Positions 27,196 through 35,954 of a stretch of DNA of 64,000 nt are shown in pieces. The first letter of the stretch is position 1, and every line of letters begins with the position of its first letter. The stretch covers positions 952,001 through 1,016,000 of the forward strand of contig JADJGF010000001.1 of NCBI GenBank assembly GCA_016708125.1. Reading direction: 5' to 3'. A program made the translations under genes and the position numbers. The notes under the pieces were generated by a model that was given only the letters and a program-made list of their open reading frames with translations, made no database searches and was not told the origin of the DNA. The DNA is from Ignavibacteriota bacterium (GTDB lineage: Bacteria > Bacteroidota > Ignavibacteria > Ignavibacteriales > Melioribacteraceae).

Positions 27196-28626
27196 TTGAT
27201 TGAATTAAGCGGCAACATCTCAGATTATATCCAGCAAACTTTTGGTAATGAATTTTTAGAAAATTATAAATTGTTTGTCGAAAGCAAATATTTGCCGGCA
27301 ATCCGCTTCCCTATTTACGATGAAAATATTTCCGTCACTTTAAAAAGTTTGGAAGAACAAGGAATTGAACTTGAACAAATTCCGGAAATCCCAAATTCCT
27401 ATTTTGTAAAAAAAGGTGACGATATAATTGGAAAAACTATTGAATACACTTTAGGAAAATATTACATTCAAAGTTTATCTTCAATGATTCCACCGCTGAT
27501 TTTAAATCCAAATAAAACAGATGTAGTTTTAGATCTTTGCGCTGCGCCGGGTTCTAAATCAACTCAGCTTGCAGAAATTATGAATTACAAAGGAACACTA
27601 TTTTCCAACGAACCAAATTTAAATCGAATAAAAGCATTAGTACATAATCTTGATAAAATGAATATTGTAAACATGAGTGTGATTAAAGATAAAGGCGAAT
27701 TGCTCAGCAAATATTTCAATAATTATTTTGATAAAATTTTGGTTGATGCGCCGTGCAGCGCTTTGGGAGTTGTTCAAAAGAAACAAGAAGTTAGTAATTG
27801 GTGGAGTGAAAAATCTGCAAACACAATTTCTGATCTTCAGCTTAGACTTTTAATTAGCGCAATAAAAATGGCAAAAGTGGGCGGAGAAATTGTTTATTCA
27901 ACTTGCACATTAACTGTTGAAGAAAATGAATTTATTATTGATAAAGTTCTGAAAAAATATCCGGTTGAATTAATTGAGTTTGATTTGAATTTAAAACACA
28001 TAAACGGTTTTACGGAAATCAGAAATTATAAATTCGATGAAAGTTTATCTTTAACAAAAAGAATTATTCCTTGGGAAATTAAATCAGAAGGTTTTTTTCT
28101 TGCCAAATTGAGAAAAAATGGTTTAACGGAAATTTCCAAAATTCACTCAAATAAATTCAGCAAAAAAATTATTATAAATTATCAAAGTGCTAAAATCAAA
28201 AATTATTTATTAGAAATTTCTGAATATTACGGAATTCCTTTTCAGCAATTTTCAAATTATAAATTTTTGATAAACGGAAATGATATAAATTTTGTAAATG
28301 TTGAATCGAAAGAATTTGATCCGGATTTTTTTCTAAGAATTGGAACAAAGTTTGGGATTATTGATAAACATAATTCATTAAAATTACATTCTCACGCAGC
28401 TCAAATTATAGGAAAATTTGCTGAAAAAAATATTTATGAAATCACAAATGAAAATGATTTGAAAATTTATATGTCGGGTGGAAATATCAAATCAGATTTT
28501 ACAGAAAACGGACAAAAAATAATAAAATACAAAAACATGATTTTAGGAACAGGCACCGCGAATGACCAAATACTAAAAAGTCAATTCCCCCGTTCAAAAC
28601 GCACGGCAAATATTAGCATTGTGTAA
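27196..28626 (+). CDS. RsmB/RsmF-family rRNA cytosine-C5 methyltransferase
   Basis: The 476 residues carry the m5C methyltransferase motifs: VVLDLCAAPGSKSTQLAE (motif I, about 111-128), KILVDAPCSALGV (motif IV with the helper Cys, about 180) and GEIVYSTCTLTVEENE (motif VI with the catalytic Cys, about 235-250). The C-terminal 190 residues resemble the RsmF-type RNA-binding extension and a PUA-like end. It should methylate cytosine in 16S rRNA (RsmB or RsmF site) in the cytoplasm. The TTG at 27196 is the only start near the beginning of the frame. It follows the 142-aa gene by 6 bp. Confidence 0.9.
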   Translation: MIELSGNISDYIQQTFGNEFLENYKLFVESKYLPAIRFPIYDENISVTLKSLEEQGIELEQIPEIPNSYFVKKGDDIIGKTIEYTLGKYYIQSLSSMIPPLILNPNKTDVVLDLCAAPGSKSTQLAEIMNYKGTLFSNEPNLNRIKALVHNLDKMNIVNMSVIKDKGELLSKYFNNYFDKILVDAPCSALGVVQKKQEVSNWWSEKSANTISDLQLRLLISAIKMAKVGGEIVYSTCTLTVEENEFIIDKVLKKYPVELIEFDLNLKHINGFTEIRNYKFDESLSLTKRIIPWEIKSEGFFLAKLRKNGLTEISKIHSNKFSKKIIINYQSAKIKNYLLEISEYYGIPFQQFSNYKFLINGNDINFVNVESKEFDPDFFLRIGTKFGIIDKHNSLKLHSHAAQIIGKFAEKNIYEITNENDLKIYMSGGNIKSDFTENGQKIIKYKNMILGTGTANDQILKSQFPRSKRTANISIV

Positions 28627-28836
28627 ATTTTTTCACTAATTCAAATAATTTTCATTCAAAAACCTATTAAAAAATCCATTTTAGTACTTTTTGATTTCAC
28701 TAAAAATTTAAACCTTTTTCAAAAAATATTTTTTATTATTTTGTCAGGCAAAATATTTATTATTCATACGTAAGAAACTAATTTTAATTTTATTGATTTA
28801 ATTTTTAAAGTTGAATTTTGGAAAACTGGAGATTTA

Positions 28837-30252
28837 ATGAATTTTACCGATGATTTTTTTAACGAAAATTCACTTTCTTTTTTAGATAACGAAAAACTGA
28901 AATCAAAAGTTCAAAAGTGCAAAGAATATGTTACAAAAGGACAAACAATAGCGTTTCTTGATAATATAGAAGAAACTATTCAGCTTTGTATAGAATATGA
29001 TTTTACAGAAGACGGAATATTTTTAACTGAAGCTGCGTTGGAAATTTCTCCGTACAGCTCAGAACTTTGGCTTTCACGAGGAATATTTTTTAATAATTTG
29101 TTTGAATTTGAAAAAGCTTACGTTTGCTTTAATAAAGCGCTGTCTTTAAATCCAAGCGATGTTGAAACAATGATAAATAAAGCAATTGCGGAAGATAATC
29201 TGGGACTTTGGGATGAAGCTATTTCTACGCTTGATAATGCTCTTATATTAGAACCGACAAATGAAGAAATCCTTTTTAATCTTGGAATTTTTTACGAACG
29301 AAATGATTATTACGAAAAAGCAATTCAATATTTTCTTGAAACTTTAAATATTGATCCTGAGTATAGTGATGCTTGGTACGAATTAGGTTTTTGTTACGAA
29401 TGCAGCAATCAATTTGATAATGCAATTGATGCATATAAACAATTTTTGGAAATTGATCCATACAGCGCAAGCGGCTGGTATAATTACGGAATTGTAAATC
29501 TAAAAACAGAAAATTTTCCCGAAGCAATTAATAATTTTGAACTTGCCGTAACTTTAAATGATGATTTTGTAAATGCGTGGTATAATTTAGGCGTTGCTTA
29601 TTCTAAAACAACAAAATTTATAGATGCAAAAAAATGTTTTATAAAATCTTTAGAGCTTGATCCTTACGATTATTCAATTCCTTTAAATATTGCACAAACT
29701 TGTGAAGCAACCGGCGATTACGAAGAATCTTTCAAATATTTTAATGATGCATTAAAATTAAATAAAACGTGTACGGAAGCTTATATTGGTTTAGGCAATT
29801 ATTACTCAAGGAAAAATAATATACCTTTAATGGTTGAGTATTTTTCATTATTTATAAGATATAATTTAGCTCAAAAAATTGAATATGATAATTCTCACGA
29901 AATGGATATTATGATTTCGGAATTATTTTTGGAAATGGAAGATCTTGAATCTGAAGAAAAACTTTCCTCAGAAAAATTATTGCAGTTAGCAGAAGTTTAT
30001 TTTGAACTTGGAAGATGGAATGATTCTAAAAAAATATATTCGGAATTATTAGAAAAAGATAGTAATAAATCGGAAATTTTCTACGGTTTGGCAATGTGCA
30101 ATTTTATGCTTCTAAAAAATGAATATGCATTAACAAATTTAGTAAGTTCATTCGAATCAAATCCGGGAACAGAAAATATATTTTTAGAAGAATTCCCGCT
30201 TTTAGATTCAACGCAATTGTATATTAATATTTTTAATTCAATTTATTTTTAA
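28837..30252 (+). CDS. Tetratricopeptide-repeat protein
   Basis: The 471-residue soluble protein has at least seven TPR units between about residues 55 and 330, with regular 34-residue spacing: AYVCFNKALSLNPSD, DEAISTLDNALILEPTN, EKAIQYFLETLNIDPEY, DNAIDAYKQFLEIDPYS and PEAINNFELAVTLNDDF. Two more degenerate ones near the end are ELGRWNDSKKIYSELLEK and so on. There is no signal peptide, so it is a cytoplasmic scaffold. ACTGGAGATTTA precedes the ATG. It is followed 2 bp later by aroE and so is probably cotranscribed with it. Such TPR proteins lie beside aroE in some relatives, but I cannot confirm the link here. Confidence 0.85.
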   Translation: MNFTDDFFNENSLSFLDNEKLKSKVQKCKEYVTKGQTIAFLDNIEETIQLCIEYDFTEDGIFLTEAALEISPYSSELWLSRGIFFNNLFEFEKAYVCFNKALSLNPSDVETMINKAIAEDNLGLWDEAISTLDNALILEPTNEEILFNLGIFYERNDYYEKAIQYFLETLNIDPEYSDAWYELGFCYECSNQFDNAIDAYKQFLEIDPYSASGWYNYGIVNLKTENFPEAINNFELAVTLNDDFVNAWYNLGVAYSKTTKFIDAKKCFIKSLELDPYDYSIPLNIAQTCEATGDYEESFKYFNDALKLNKTCTEAYIGLGNYYSRKNNIPLMVEYFSLFIRYNLAQKIEYDNSHEMDIMISELFLEMEDLESEEKLSSEKLLQLAEVYFELGRWNDSKKIYSELLEKDSNKSEIFYGLAMCNFMLLKNEYALTNLVSSFESNPGTENIFLEEFPLLDSTQLYINIFNSIYF

Positions 30253-30254
30253 AG

Positions 30255-31142
30255 ATGAGTTTTATAAATAACATAGATTACAATACAAAAATCGTTGGAA
30301 TTATTGGTCACCCGATAAAACATTCACTTTCTCCAATGATGCATAATTTGTGTTTTCATTCACAAAAACTTAATTATGTTTATCTTCCTTTTGATGTACC
30401 GACAAGCAACTTAAAAGGCGCTTTAAAAGCTTTAAATATGTTGGGAATTAGAGGTTTAAATGTAACTCTTCCGCACAAAGAAAAAATTATGCAGTTTATG
30501 GATCATGTTTCTGAAGAAGCTTCAATAGTTGGTGCAGTAAATACAATTGTGAGCGAAGGAAATCAGCTTTTTGGTTACAATACCGATATAAACGGAATTG
30601 TTGAAACTTTAATGCCTTACAAAGAAAAATTAGCAAAAAGTGTTGTTACAATTATTGGTGCCGGCGGAGCTGCGAGAAGCGTAATTTTTTCATTGATAAG
30701 ACATTTTAAAGTAGAGAAAATTAATATTATAAATCGCACCGAAGAAAGATCTGAAGCAATGAAAGATTATTTCAAAGATAAAATGCATTTTGATGCAATT
30801 TATTCTCATGAATTAATGGCGAAAGAAAATACTGAAGTTTATCAATCGTCAAACTTAATTATTAACACAACATCAATTGGATTATTTCCAAATATTGATG
30901 ATACTCCGACAGATATTGCAGAATCTTTCAATTCATCACAAATTGTATTTGATTTAATTTATAATCCGATTAGAACTAAATTTTTACAAATTGCAGAATC
31001 GCAAAATGCAACAATTTTAGATGGATTAAAAATGTTTGTAATTCAAGGCGCAAAGTCTTTTGAGTTATGGACCGGCGCAGAAATGGAATATGATTTCGTA
31101 TATAACGAATTGAAAAAAAATCTTACTTCAACTGCTGAATAA
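30255..31142 (+). CDS. aroE: Shikimate dehydrogenase
   Basis: NADPH-dependent reduction of 3-dehydroshikimate to shikimate in aromatic amino-acid synthesis. The 295-residue length is normal. Substrate motifs are visible at IIGHPIKHSLSPMMHN (about 15-30), GLNVTLPHKEKIMQF (about 72-86, catalytic Lys in PHKE) and YNTDINGI (catalytic Asp). The nucleotide loop is IIGAGGAARSVIFSL (about 134-148), and INTTSIGLFP and GLKMFVIQGAKSFELWTG are near the end. The gene follows the TPR gene by 2 bp and overlaps the convergent aminotransferase gene by 20 bp. Confidence 0.96.
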   Translation: MSFINNIDYNTKIVGIIGHPIKHSLSPMMHNLCFHSQKLNYVYLPFDVPTSNLKGALKALNMLGIRGLNVTLPHKEKIMQFMDHVSEEASIVGAVNTIVSEGNQLFGYNTDINGIVETLMPYKEKLAKSVVTIIGAGGAARSVIFSLIRHFKVEKINIINRTEERSEAMKDYFKDKMHFDAIYSHELMAKENTEVYQSSNLIINTTSIGLFPNIDDTPTDIAESFNSSQIVFDLIYNPIRTKFLQIAESQNATILDGLKMFVIQGAKSFELWTGAEMEYDFVYNELKKNLTSTAE

Positions 31143-32304
31143 AATCTTTAATTCTAACAAAAGCTTCTTTTAATTCATCCATAGATTTTGCGTAAGAAAT
31201 TCTAATATAACCTTCCAAACCAAATTCAATTCCCGGAACCGTTGCTACATAAGAATTATGCAACAATTTTAAGCAGAAATCTTTTGAATTATTTATTGAA
31301 GAATATTTTTCTATCAGTTTGCTGATATCAATAAAATAATAAAATGCACCGGAAGGTTGAACAAAAGTTATGTCTTCAATTTCTAATAAAGAATTTTTAA
31401 TAAAATTACATCTCTCTTCAAAAATATTTCTTTGCTCTTCAACTGTTTCTTGAGAATGTGTTAAAGCCGCCAAAGCTGCATACTGAGAAATTGTACATGC
31501 ATTCGATGTACTGTGACTTTGAAATTTATTCATTCCTTCAACAATATATTTTGGAGCAATTGCGTAGCCAATTCTCCAGCCGGTCATTGCGTAAGTTTTT
31601 GAAACTCCGTTAATTATAACAATATTGTTTTTATACTTTTCTCCGAATGAAGAAACACTTATAAATTCTGAGTTATTATAAACTAATTTTTCATAAATCT
31701 CATCTACAATTACAAAAATATTTTTTTCGATTGCAAGATTTAAAATATCCAGTAATTCATTTTTAGTAAAAATTGAACCGGTGGGATTATTGGGATTACA
31801 AATAATTATAGCTTTCGTTTTTGATGTAATATTATTTAGAATTTCTTCTTTCGTTGGATTAAAATTATTACTTCTTTTTGTATCTATAAAAATTGGAATT
31901 CCACCCGAAAGCCTTACCATATGCGGATAAGAAACATAAAATGGTTTTGGAATTAAAACTTCGTCACCCGTTTCAATTATTGTTTGAAGTACATTAAAGA
32001 TTGATTGTTTTGCTCCGTTAGAAACAATAATTTCTTCCGGTAAAAATTTTGCACTAAATTCTTTTAAATACTTTTCTGAAATTGCATTACGCAGTTCTTT
32101 AATTCCGGTATTTAAAGTGTACTTAGTTTTATCAGATGAAATTGCTTCAAATGCTGCTTGTTTAATATAATCCGGAGTTGGTAAATCCGGCTCGCCCACG
32201 CACAAATCAATTACGTTAAAACCTTTTGATTTAAGTTCAAAAGTTTGAGCAGCAATTTCCATTGTTCCGGAAAAAGTAATATTATCAATTCGAGTAGAAA
32301 TCAT
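31123..32304 (-). CDS. Class I/II PLP-dependent aminotransferase (AspAT-like)
   Basis: The 393 residues start at ATG 32304. An in-frame TTG gives only two more residues. The fold-type I aminotransferase motifs are present: VGEPDLPTPDYI (about 38), SNGAKQSIFNVLQT, NPNNPTGSIF (about 175), and INGVSKTYAMTGWRIGYA, whose Lys (about 235) should bind PLP. The C-terminus has YIRISYAKS. It is closest in style to bacterial aspartate aminotransferases of the Ib type (AspC/AAT), which make aspartate from oxaloacetate. Substrate range cannot be read from sequence. The gene is convergent with aroE. Confidence 0.9.
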   Translation of the reverse strand: MISTRIDNITFSGTMEIAAQTFELKSKGFNVIDLCVGEPDLPTPDYIKQAAFEAISSDKTKYTLNTGIKELRNAISEKYLKEFSAKFLPEEIIVSNGAKQSIFNVLQTIIETGDEVLIPKPFYVSYPHMVRLSGGIPIFIDTKRSNNFNPTKEEILNNITSKTKAIIICNPNNPTGSIFTKNELLDILNLAIEKNIFVIVDEIYEKLVYNNSEFISVSSFGEKYKNNIVIINGVSKTYAMTGWRIGYAIAPKYIVEGMNKFQSHSTSNACTISQYAALAALTHSQETVEEQRNIFEERCNFIKNSLLEIEDITFVQPSGAFYYFIDISKLIEKYSSINNSKDFCLKLLHNSYVATVPGIEFGLEGYIRISYAKSMDELKEAFVRIKDFIQQLK

Positions 32305-32388
32305 ATACAAAATATTTTTTTATTGAGTTGGATAATATAGTATATGCTTCACAAACGCGAAAGAAAAATTACTTTCACAAAAGTTTCA

Positions 32389-32862
32389 TTACGTTTTATA
32401 TTTTGTTGAGAACCTCAAAATTTTTGGATTAACAAGATTTTCAAAATCAGAATATTTCATTTTAATTAATTCAGTATGATTTCCGGCATTAAACAAAATA
32501 TCTTCGTCTTCAACTAAACTTGCTGCAACAAAAGTTTCACAATTAAATAAATTTCCAAACGGCGGCATTGCGCCAACTTCGCAACCGGGACACTTATCTT
32601 TAAACTCTTGTTCATTTGCTAATCTAACATTTTCATTTCCAATAGAATTTTTAAGCATTTCAAAATCAATTTTGTACGAAGCTGGAAGAACGGCAAATGC
32701 TAATTTGCCATCAATTTTTAGAATTACAGTTTTGGCTAATCTGCGACCTTCAATATGCGCAACCGCCGCAATTTCTTGTGCAGTATATGCTTTTGAGTGT
32801 TTGATTGAAAGGTACTTGATTTCGTTTTCATCAAGATAATTTCTAATAATTTGTGCTGGCAT
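32389..32862 (-). CDS. YbaK/EbsC-type aminoacyl-tRNA deacylase
   Basis: The 157-residue protein has the editing-domain fold: KYLSIKHSKAYTAQEIA (about 15-31) with the helix of YbaK proteins, then KTVILKIDGKLAFAVLPA (the conserved KTLV-type strand with lysine) and GCEVGAMPPFGNLFNC (substrate-pocket GxxPPFG). Enzymes of this family hydrolyse wrongly charged tRNAs (such as Cys- or Ala-tRNA-Pro). Free-standing copies act as trans editors. A strong ribosome site (AGGAGGAT) precedes the ATG at 32862. Confidence 0.88.
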   Translation of the reverse strand: MPAQIIRNYLDENEIKYLSIKHSKAYTAQEIAAVAHIEGRRLAKTVILKIDGKLAFAVLPASYKIDFEMLKNSIGNENVRLANEQEFKDKCPGCEVGAMPPFGNLFNCETFVAASLVEDEDILFNAGNHTELIKMKYSDFENLVNPKILRFSTKYKT

Positions 32863-33064
32863 TTTATCCTCCTTTTTAAATTATAAAAATGGAGCACCAG
32901 AAAATTTATTGCGGAATATTACTGACCAATTGGTTTTGTTTATTACAAAATAGAAAATTTGTAAAGCAGTATCAATAATTATAATAATACAAATTTAACT
33001 TCACTTTTTGAACTTCATCATATTTTAGATAAGTTTAGAAATTCTCAAATACAAATTAACTATT

Positions 33065-33988
33065 ATGAAATATTTTATTGGAATTGACGGCGGCGGTACA
33101 AAAACCAAATGTGTGCTTTGCGATGAAAATCTAAAAATTATTTGTTCAACTCAATCCGGTCCCTCAAATTTTTTAACGATTGGAACTGAAATTGTTTCTC
33201 AAACTATTTTAGATTTAATAAAAAAATGCTGCGATGAAATTAAAATTTCTACAAATGAACTTACCGGAATTGTACTTGGCACCACCGGCGCTGGTCGTGA
33301 AAGTGATGCTGATAAATTAAAAAACGCTATAATTAATTCTGCAAAAAATCAAAATCTTTTATTAAATAATTTTGAAGTTGTTAGTGATGCAAGAATTGCT
33401 TTGGAAGGAGCATTCTCTGGAAATCCGGGAAGTATTTTAATTTCGGGAACCGGCTCAATTATGTTTGGAAAAGATGCAAATGGAATTATTCACAGAGTCG
33501 GTGGTTTTGGAAGATTAATTGGCGATGAAGGAAGCGGTTACTCAATTGGGAAAAAAGGTTTAAATCAAATTTCAAAATATTTTGATGGCAGAGGAAAAGA
33601 AACTTTACTTCAAAAGTTGGTTGAAGAAAATTTTAACATTTCTGATCAAAGTAAATTAATTTCAAAAGTTTACAATAATGAATTGAATATTCAAGATGTT
33701 GCTCCGTTGGTTATTCAAGCTGCAAATAATGATGATCTTTGCAGAAATATTTTGGATGAAGAAACCAACGAACTTTTACTTCACATATTGGCAATGACAA
33801 AAAAATTAAATTGTGAAGAAATGAAAATTGTTTTTATTGGCGGAATTATAACTAATGAAAGTTTATTTTCAAAAATGCTGAAAGAAATAATTCTAACATT
33901 TCTTCCAAAAGTTAAAATTCAAGATTCAGAATTTCCTCCAGAAATAGGTGCGGTGATTATGGCAAAGAAATTTTCGGAACAAAAATGA
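33065..33988 (+). CDS. BadF/BadG/NagK-type sugar kinase
   Basis: The 307 residues belong to the ASKHA superfamily. The phosphate-1 loop is GIDGGGTKTKCVLCD (about 5-19), GTTGAGR comes at about 75, then GNPGSILISGTGSIMFG (about 115-131) and GFGRLIGDEGSGYSIGKKGL (about 142-160). These match the N-acetylglucosamine kinase group of the BadF/BadG family, which phosphorylates amino sugars. Together with the AmpG-like carrier whose start overlaps its stop by 4 bp (ATGATT), it suggests recycling of wall amino sugars. Without an experiment the substrate (GlcNAc or a glucosamine derivative) is inferred. Confidence 0.85.
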   Translation: MKYFIGIDGGGTKTKCVLCDENLKIICSTQSGPSNFLTIGTEIVSQTILDLIKKCCDEIKISTNELTGIVLGTTGAGRESDADKLKNAIINSAKNQNLLLNNFEVVSDARIALEGAFSGNPGSILISGTGSIMFGKDANGIIHRVGGFGRLIGDEGSGYSIGKKGLNQISKYFDGRGKETLLQKLVEENFNISDQSKLISKVYNNELNIQDVAPLVIQAANNDDLCRNILDEETNELLLHILAMTKKLNCEEMKIVFIGGIITNESLFSKMLKEIILTFLPKVKIQDSEFPPEIGAVIMAKKFSEQK

Positions 33989-35850
33989 TTAAAGATAAAT
34001 TAAGTAAAAATCCGTGGAGCTGGGTTCCTTCCCTTTATTTTACTGAGGGAATTCCATATGTAATTGTAATGGTTGTTTCAGTAATAATGTACAAAAGACT
34101 TGGAGTTTCAAATTCGGATATCGCACTTTATACAAGCTGGTTATATCTTCCTTGGGTTATAAAACCATTGTGGTCGCCAATCGTGGATTTGTTTAAAACA
34201 AAACGATTCTGGATTATCACAATGCAGATTATAATTGGTGCCGGTTTAGCCGGAGTTGCATTCACAATTCCAATCCCCAATTTTTTTCAATATACTTTAG
34301 CTTTTCTTTGGTTACTTGCTTTCAGTTCTGCCACACATGATATTGCCGCAGACGGTTTTTACATGCTGGGATTAACGGAAAATCAACAAGCTTTTTTTGT
34401 TGGAATACGAAGTACATTTTACCGAATTGCAATGATTACCGGACAAGGTTTGTTAATAATTATTGCTGGATATTTGGAAAGCTCAACCGGTTTGGGAAAA
34501 ATAAATATTGAAGTAAAATCAGTTACCGGAAATGTTAATTATGAAAATATTATTGTAGATGAAAGTCTTACAAAGGATGAAAAAATTAAATTAATTATTT
34601 CGCCGCAAGTTTTAGAAATTGAAACCGTAAATATTTCTCCCGAAAAATTGGATTCTGCAATTCAATTTGTTACAAACGAAAATATTAAAAATGGTTATGA
34701 AGAAAATATTAAACAAATAATTTCTGAAGAAAAAATTAACGAATCTGAATCATGGTGGAATAAATTTATTTTATCCAAAATAGAAAAAATTATTGTTGAA
34801 AATTTTGGCAAAAAAGAAATTTTTAAATCGCCAAACAGCCAAACCGGTAATTACGGAATTTCAAAATTATTTCTATCAAAATCTCCAAGCGAAAATGAGC
34901 AAATTGTTGTAAATCTTAGTGAAAGTTCCGGCGATAAAAGTATTATGCTCGTTAAAGGTGCAAGATTTATTTTTACAAAACACAATTGGAATAAGCCGGC
35001 ATTGATTCTTTTTCAAATTGACCAAAAATTAAAATCTGAAACCTCGGCAACATTTAGTGCAATTTCCGGAAATATTCCGCTTGCATGGACAATCACTTTT
35101 ATAATTTTAGCAATTTTATTTTTAGTGTTTTTCGTTTATCATAAATTTATTCTTCCATATCCAAAATCCGATGTTACTCACAGTTTAAATGAAAAAAATG
35201 TTCTAATAGAATTTTTTAACACATTTAAACTTTTTTTCAAAAAGGAAAAAATTGGGATATCAATTTTATTTTTATTGACTTACAGATTAGGCGAATCGCA
35301 ATTACTAAAAATGGCATCTCCGTTTTTGCTTGATCCAAAAGAGTTAGGCGGCTTAGGTTTAACAACCGGTGAAGTTGGTTTTGTATATGGAACAATTGGA
35401 ATTTTAGCATTAATTACCGGAGGTTTAGTTGGCGGCATTCTTGCATCAAAACATGGTTTAAAGTTCTGGCTTTGGTGGATGGCACTTGCAATTAATGTTC
35501 CTCATTTGGTTTATGTTTATATGTCTTATGCACTTCCGGATAATTTTACCACAATTCTTATATGCGTTGCATTTGAGCAGCTTGGCTATGGTTTTGGTTT
35601 TACCGCATACATGCTTTATATGATTTATATTTCAGATGGAGAACACAAGACTGCACATTTTGCAATAACAACCGGATTCATGGCTTTGGGCATGATGATT
35701 CCGGGAATGTTCAGCGGATGGCTTCAAGAATTAATTGGTTATCAACATTTTTTTGTTTGGGTTTTTCTTGCTGCAATTCCATCTTTATTAATTGTAAAAC
35801 TCGTAAATGTTAATGAAGATTTTGGGAAGAAAATTAAAGAAGCAAATTGA
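33985..35850 (+). CDS. AmpG-like MFS transporter with large periplasmic insert
   Basis: The 621-residue MFS carrier begins WSWVPSLYFTEGIPYVIVM, characteristic of AmpG/PAT-type permeases for muropeptides (or acetyl-CoA in other groups). TM1-5 occupy about residues 18-167, then about 190 hydrophilic residues (about 173-362) intervene before TM6 (about 366-390) and the rest of the carrier (to about 615). If the N-terminus is cytoplasmic as usual, this insert lies in the periplasm. No repeat or known domain is visible in it. The gene overlaps the kinase gene and probably imports the kinase substrate precursor. A bidirectional terminator follows. Confidence 0.85.
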   Translation: MIKDKLSKNPWSWVPSLYFTEGIPYVIVMVVSVIMYKRLGVSNSDIALYTSWLYLPWVIKPLWSPIVDLFKTKRFWIITMQIIIGAGLAGVAFTIPIPNFFQYTLAFLWLLAFSSATHDIAADGFYMLGLTENQQAFFVGIRSTFYRIAMITGQGLLIIIAGYLESSTGLGKINIEVKSVTGNVNYENIIVDESLTKDEKIKLIISPQVLEIETVNISPEKLDSAIQFVTNENIKNGYEENIKQIISEEKINESESWWNKFILSKIEKIIVENFGKKEIFKSPNSQTGNYGISKLFLSKSPSENEQIVVNLSESSGDKSIMLVKGARFIFTKHNWNKPALILFQIDQKLKSETSATFSAISGNIPLAWTITFIILAILFLVFFVYHKFILPYPKSDVTHSLNEKNVLIEFFNTFKLFFKKEKIGISILFLLTYRLGESQLLKMASPFLLDPKELGGLGLTTGEVGFVYGTIGILALITGGLVGGILASKHGLKFWLWWMALAINVPHLVYVYMSYALPDNFTTILICVAFEQLGYGFGFTAYMLYMIYISDGEHKTAHFAITTGFMALGMMIPGMFSGWLQELIGYQHFFVWVFLAAIPSLLIVKLVNVNEDFGKKIKEAN

Positions 35851-35914
35851 TTTTTAAAGATATAATATATTACGATTACAATAACTTAGTAGATAAAAGT
35901 TCTTTGAAAAAAGA

Positions 35915-35944
35915 AAAGGCACTCTAATAATATAGAATGCCTTT
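35915..35944. terminator. Bidirectional terminator
   Basis: AAAGGCA and TGCCTTT close a stem that continues through CTCTA/TAGAA with one mismatch, with A- and T-rich flanks on both sides, between the convergent transporter and T9SS genes. Confidence 0.75.
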
Positions 35945-35954
35945 AATTTTTTGT

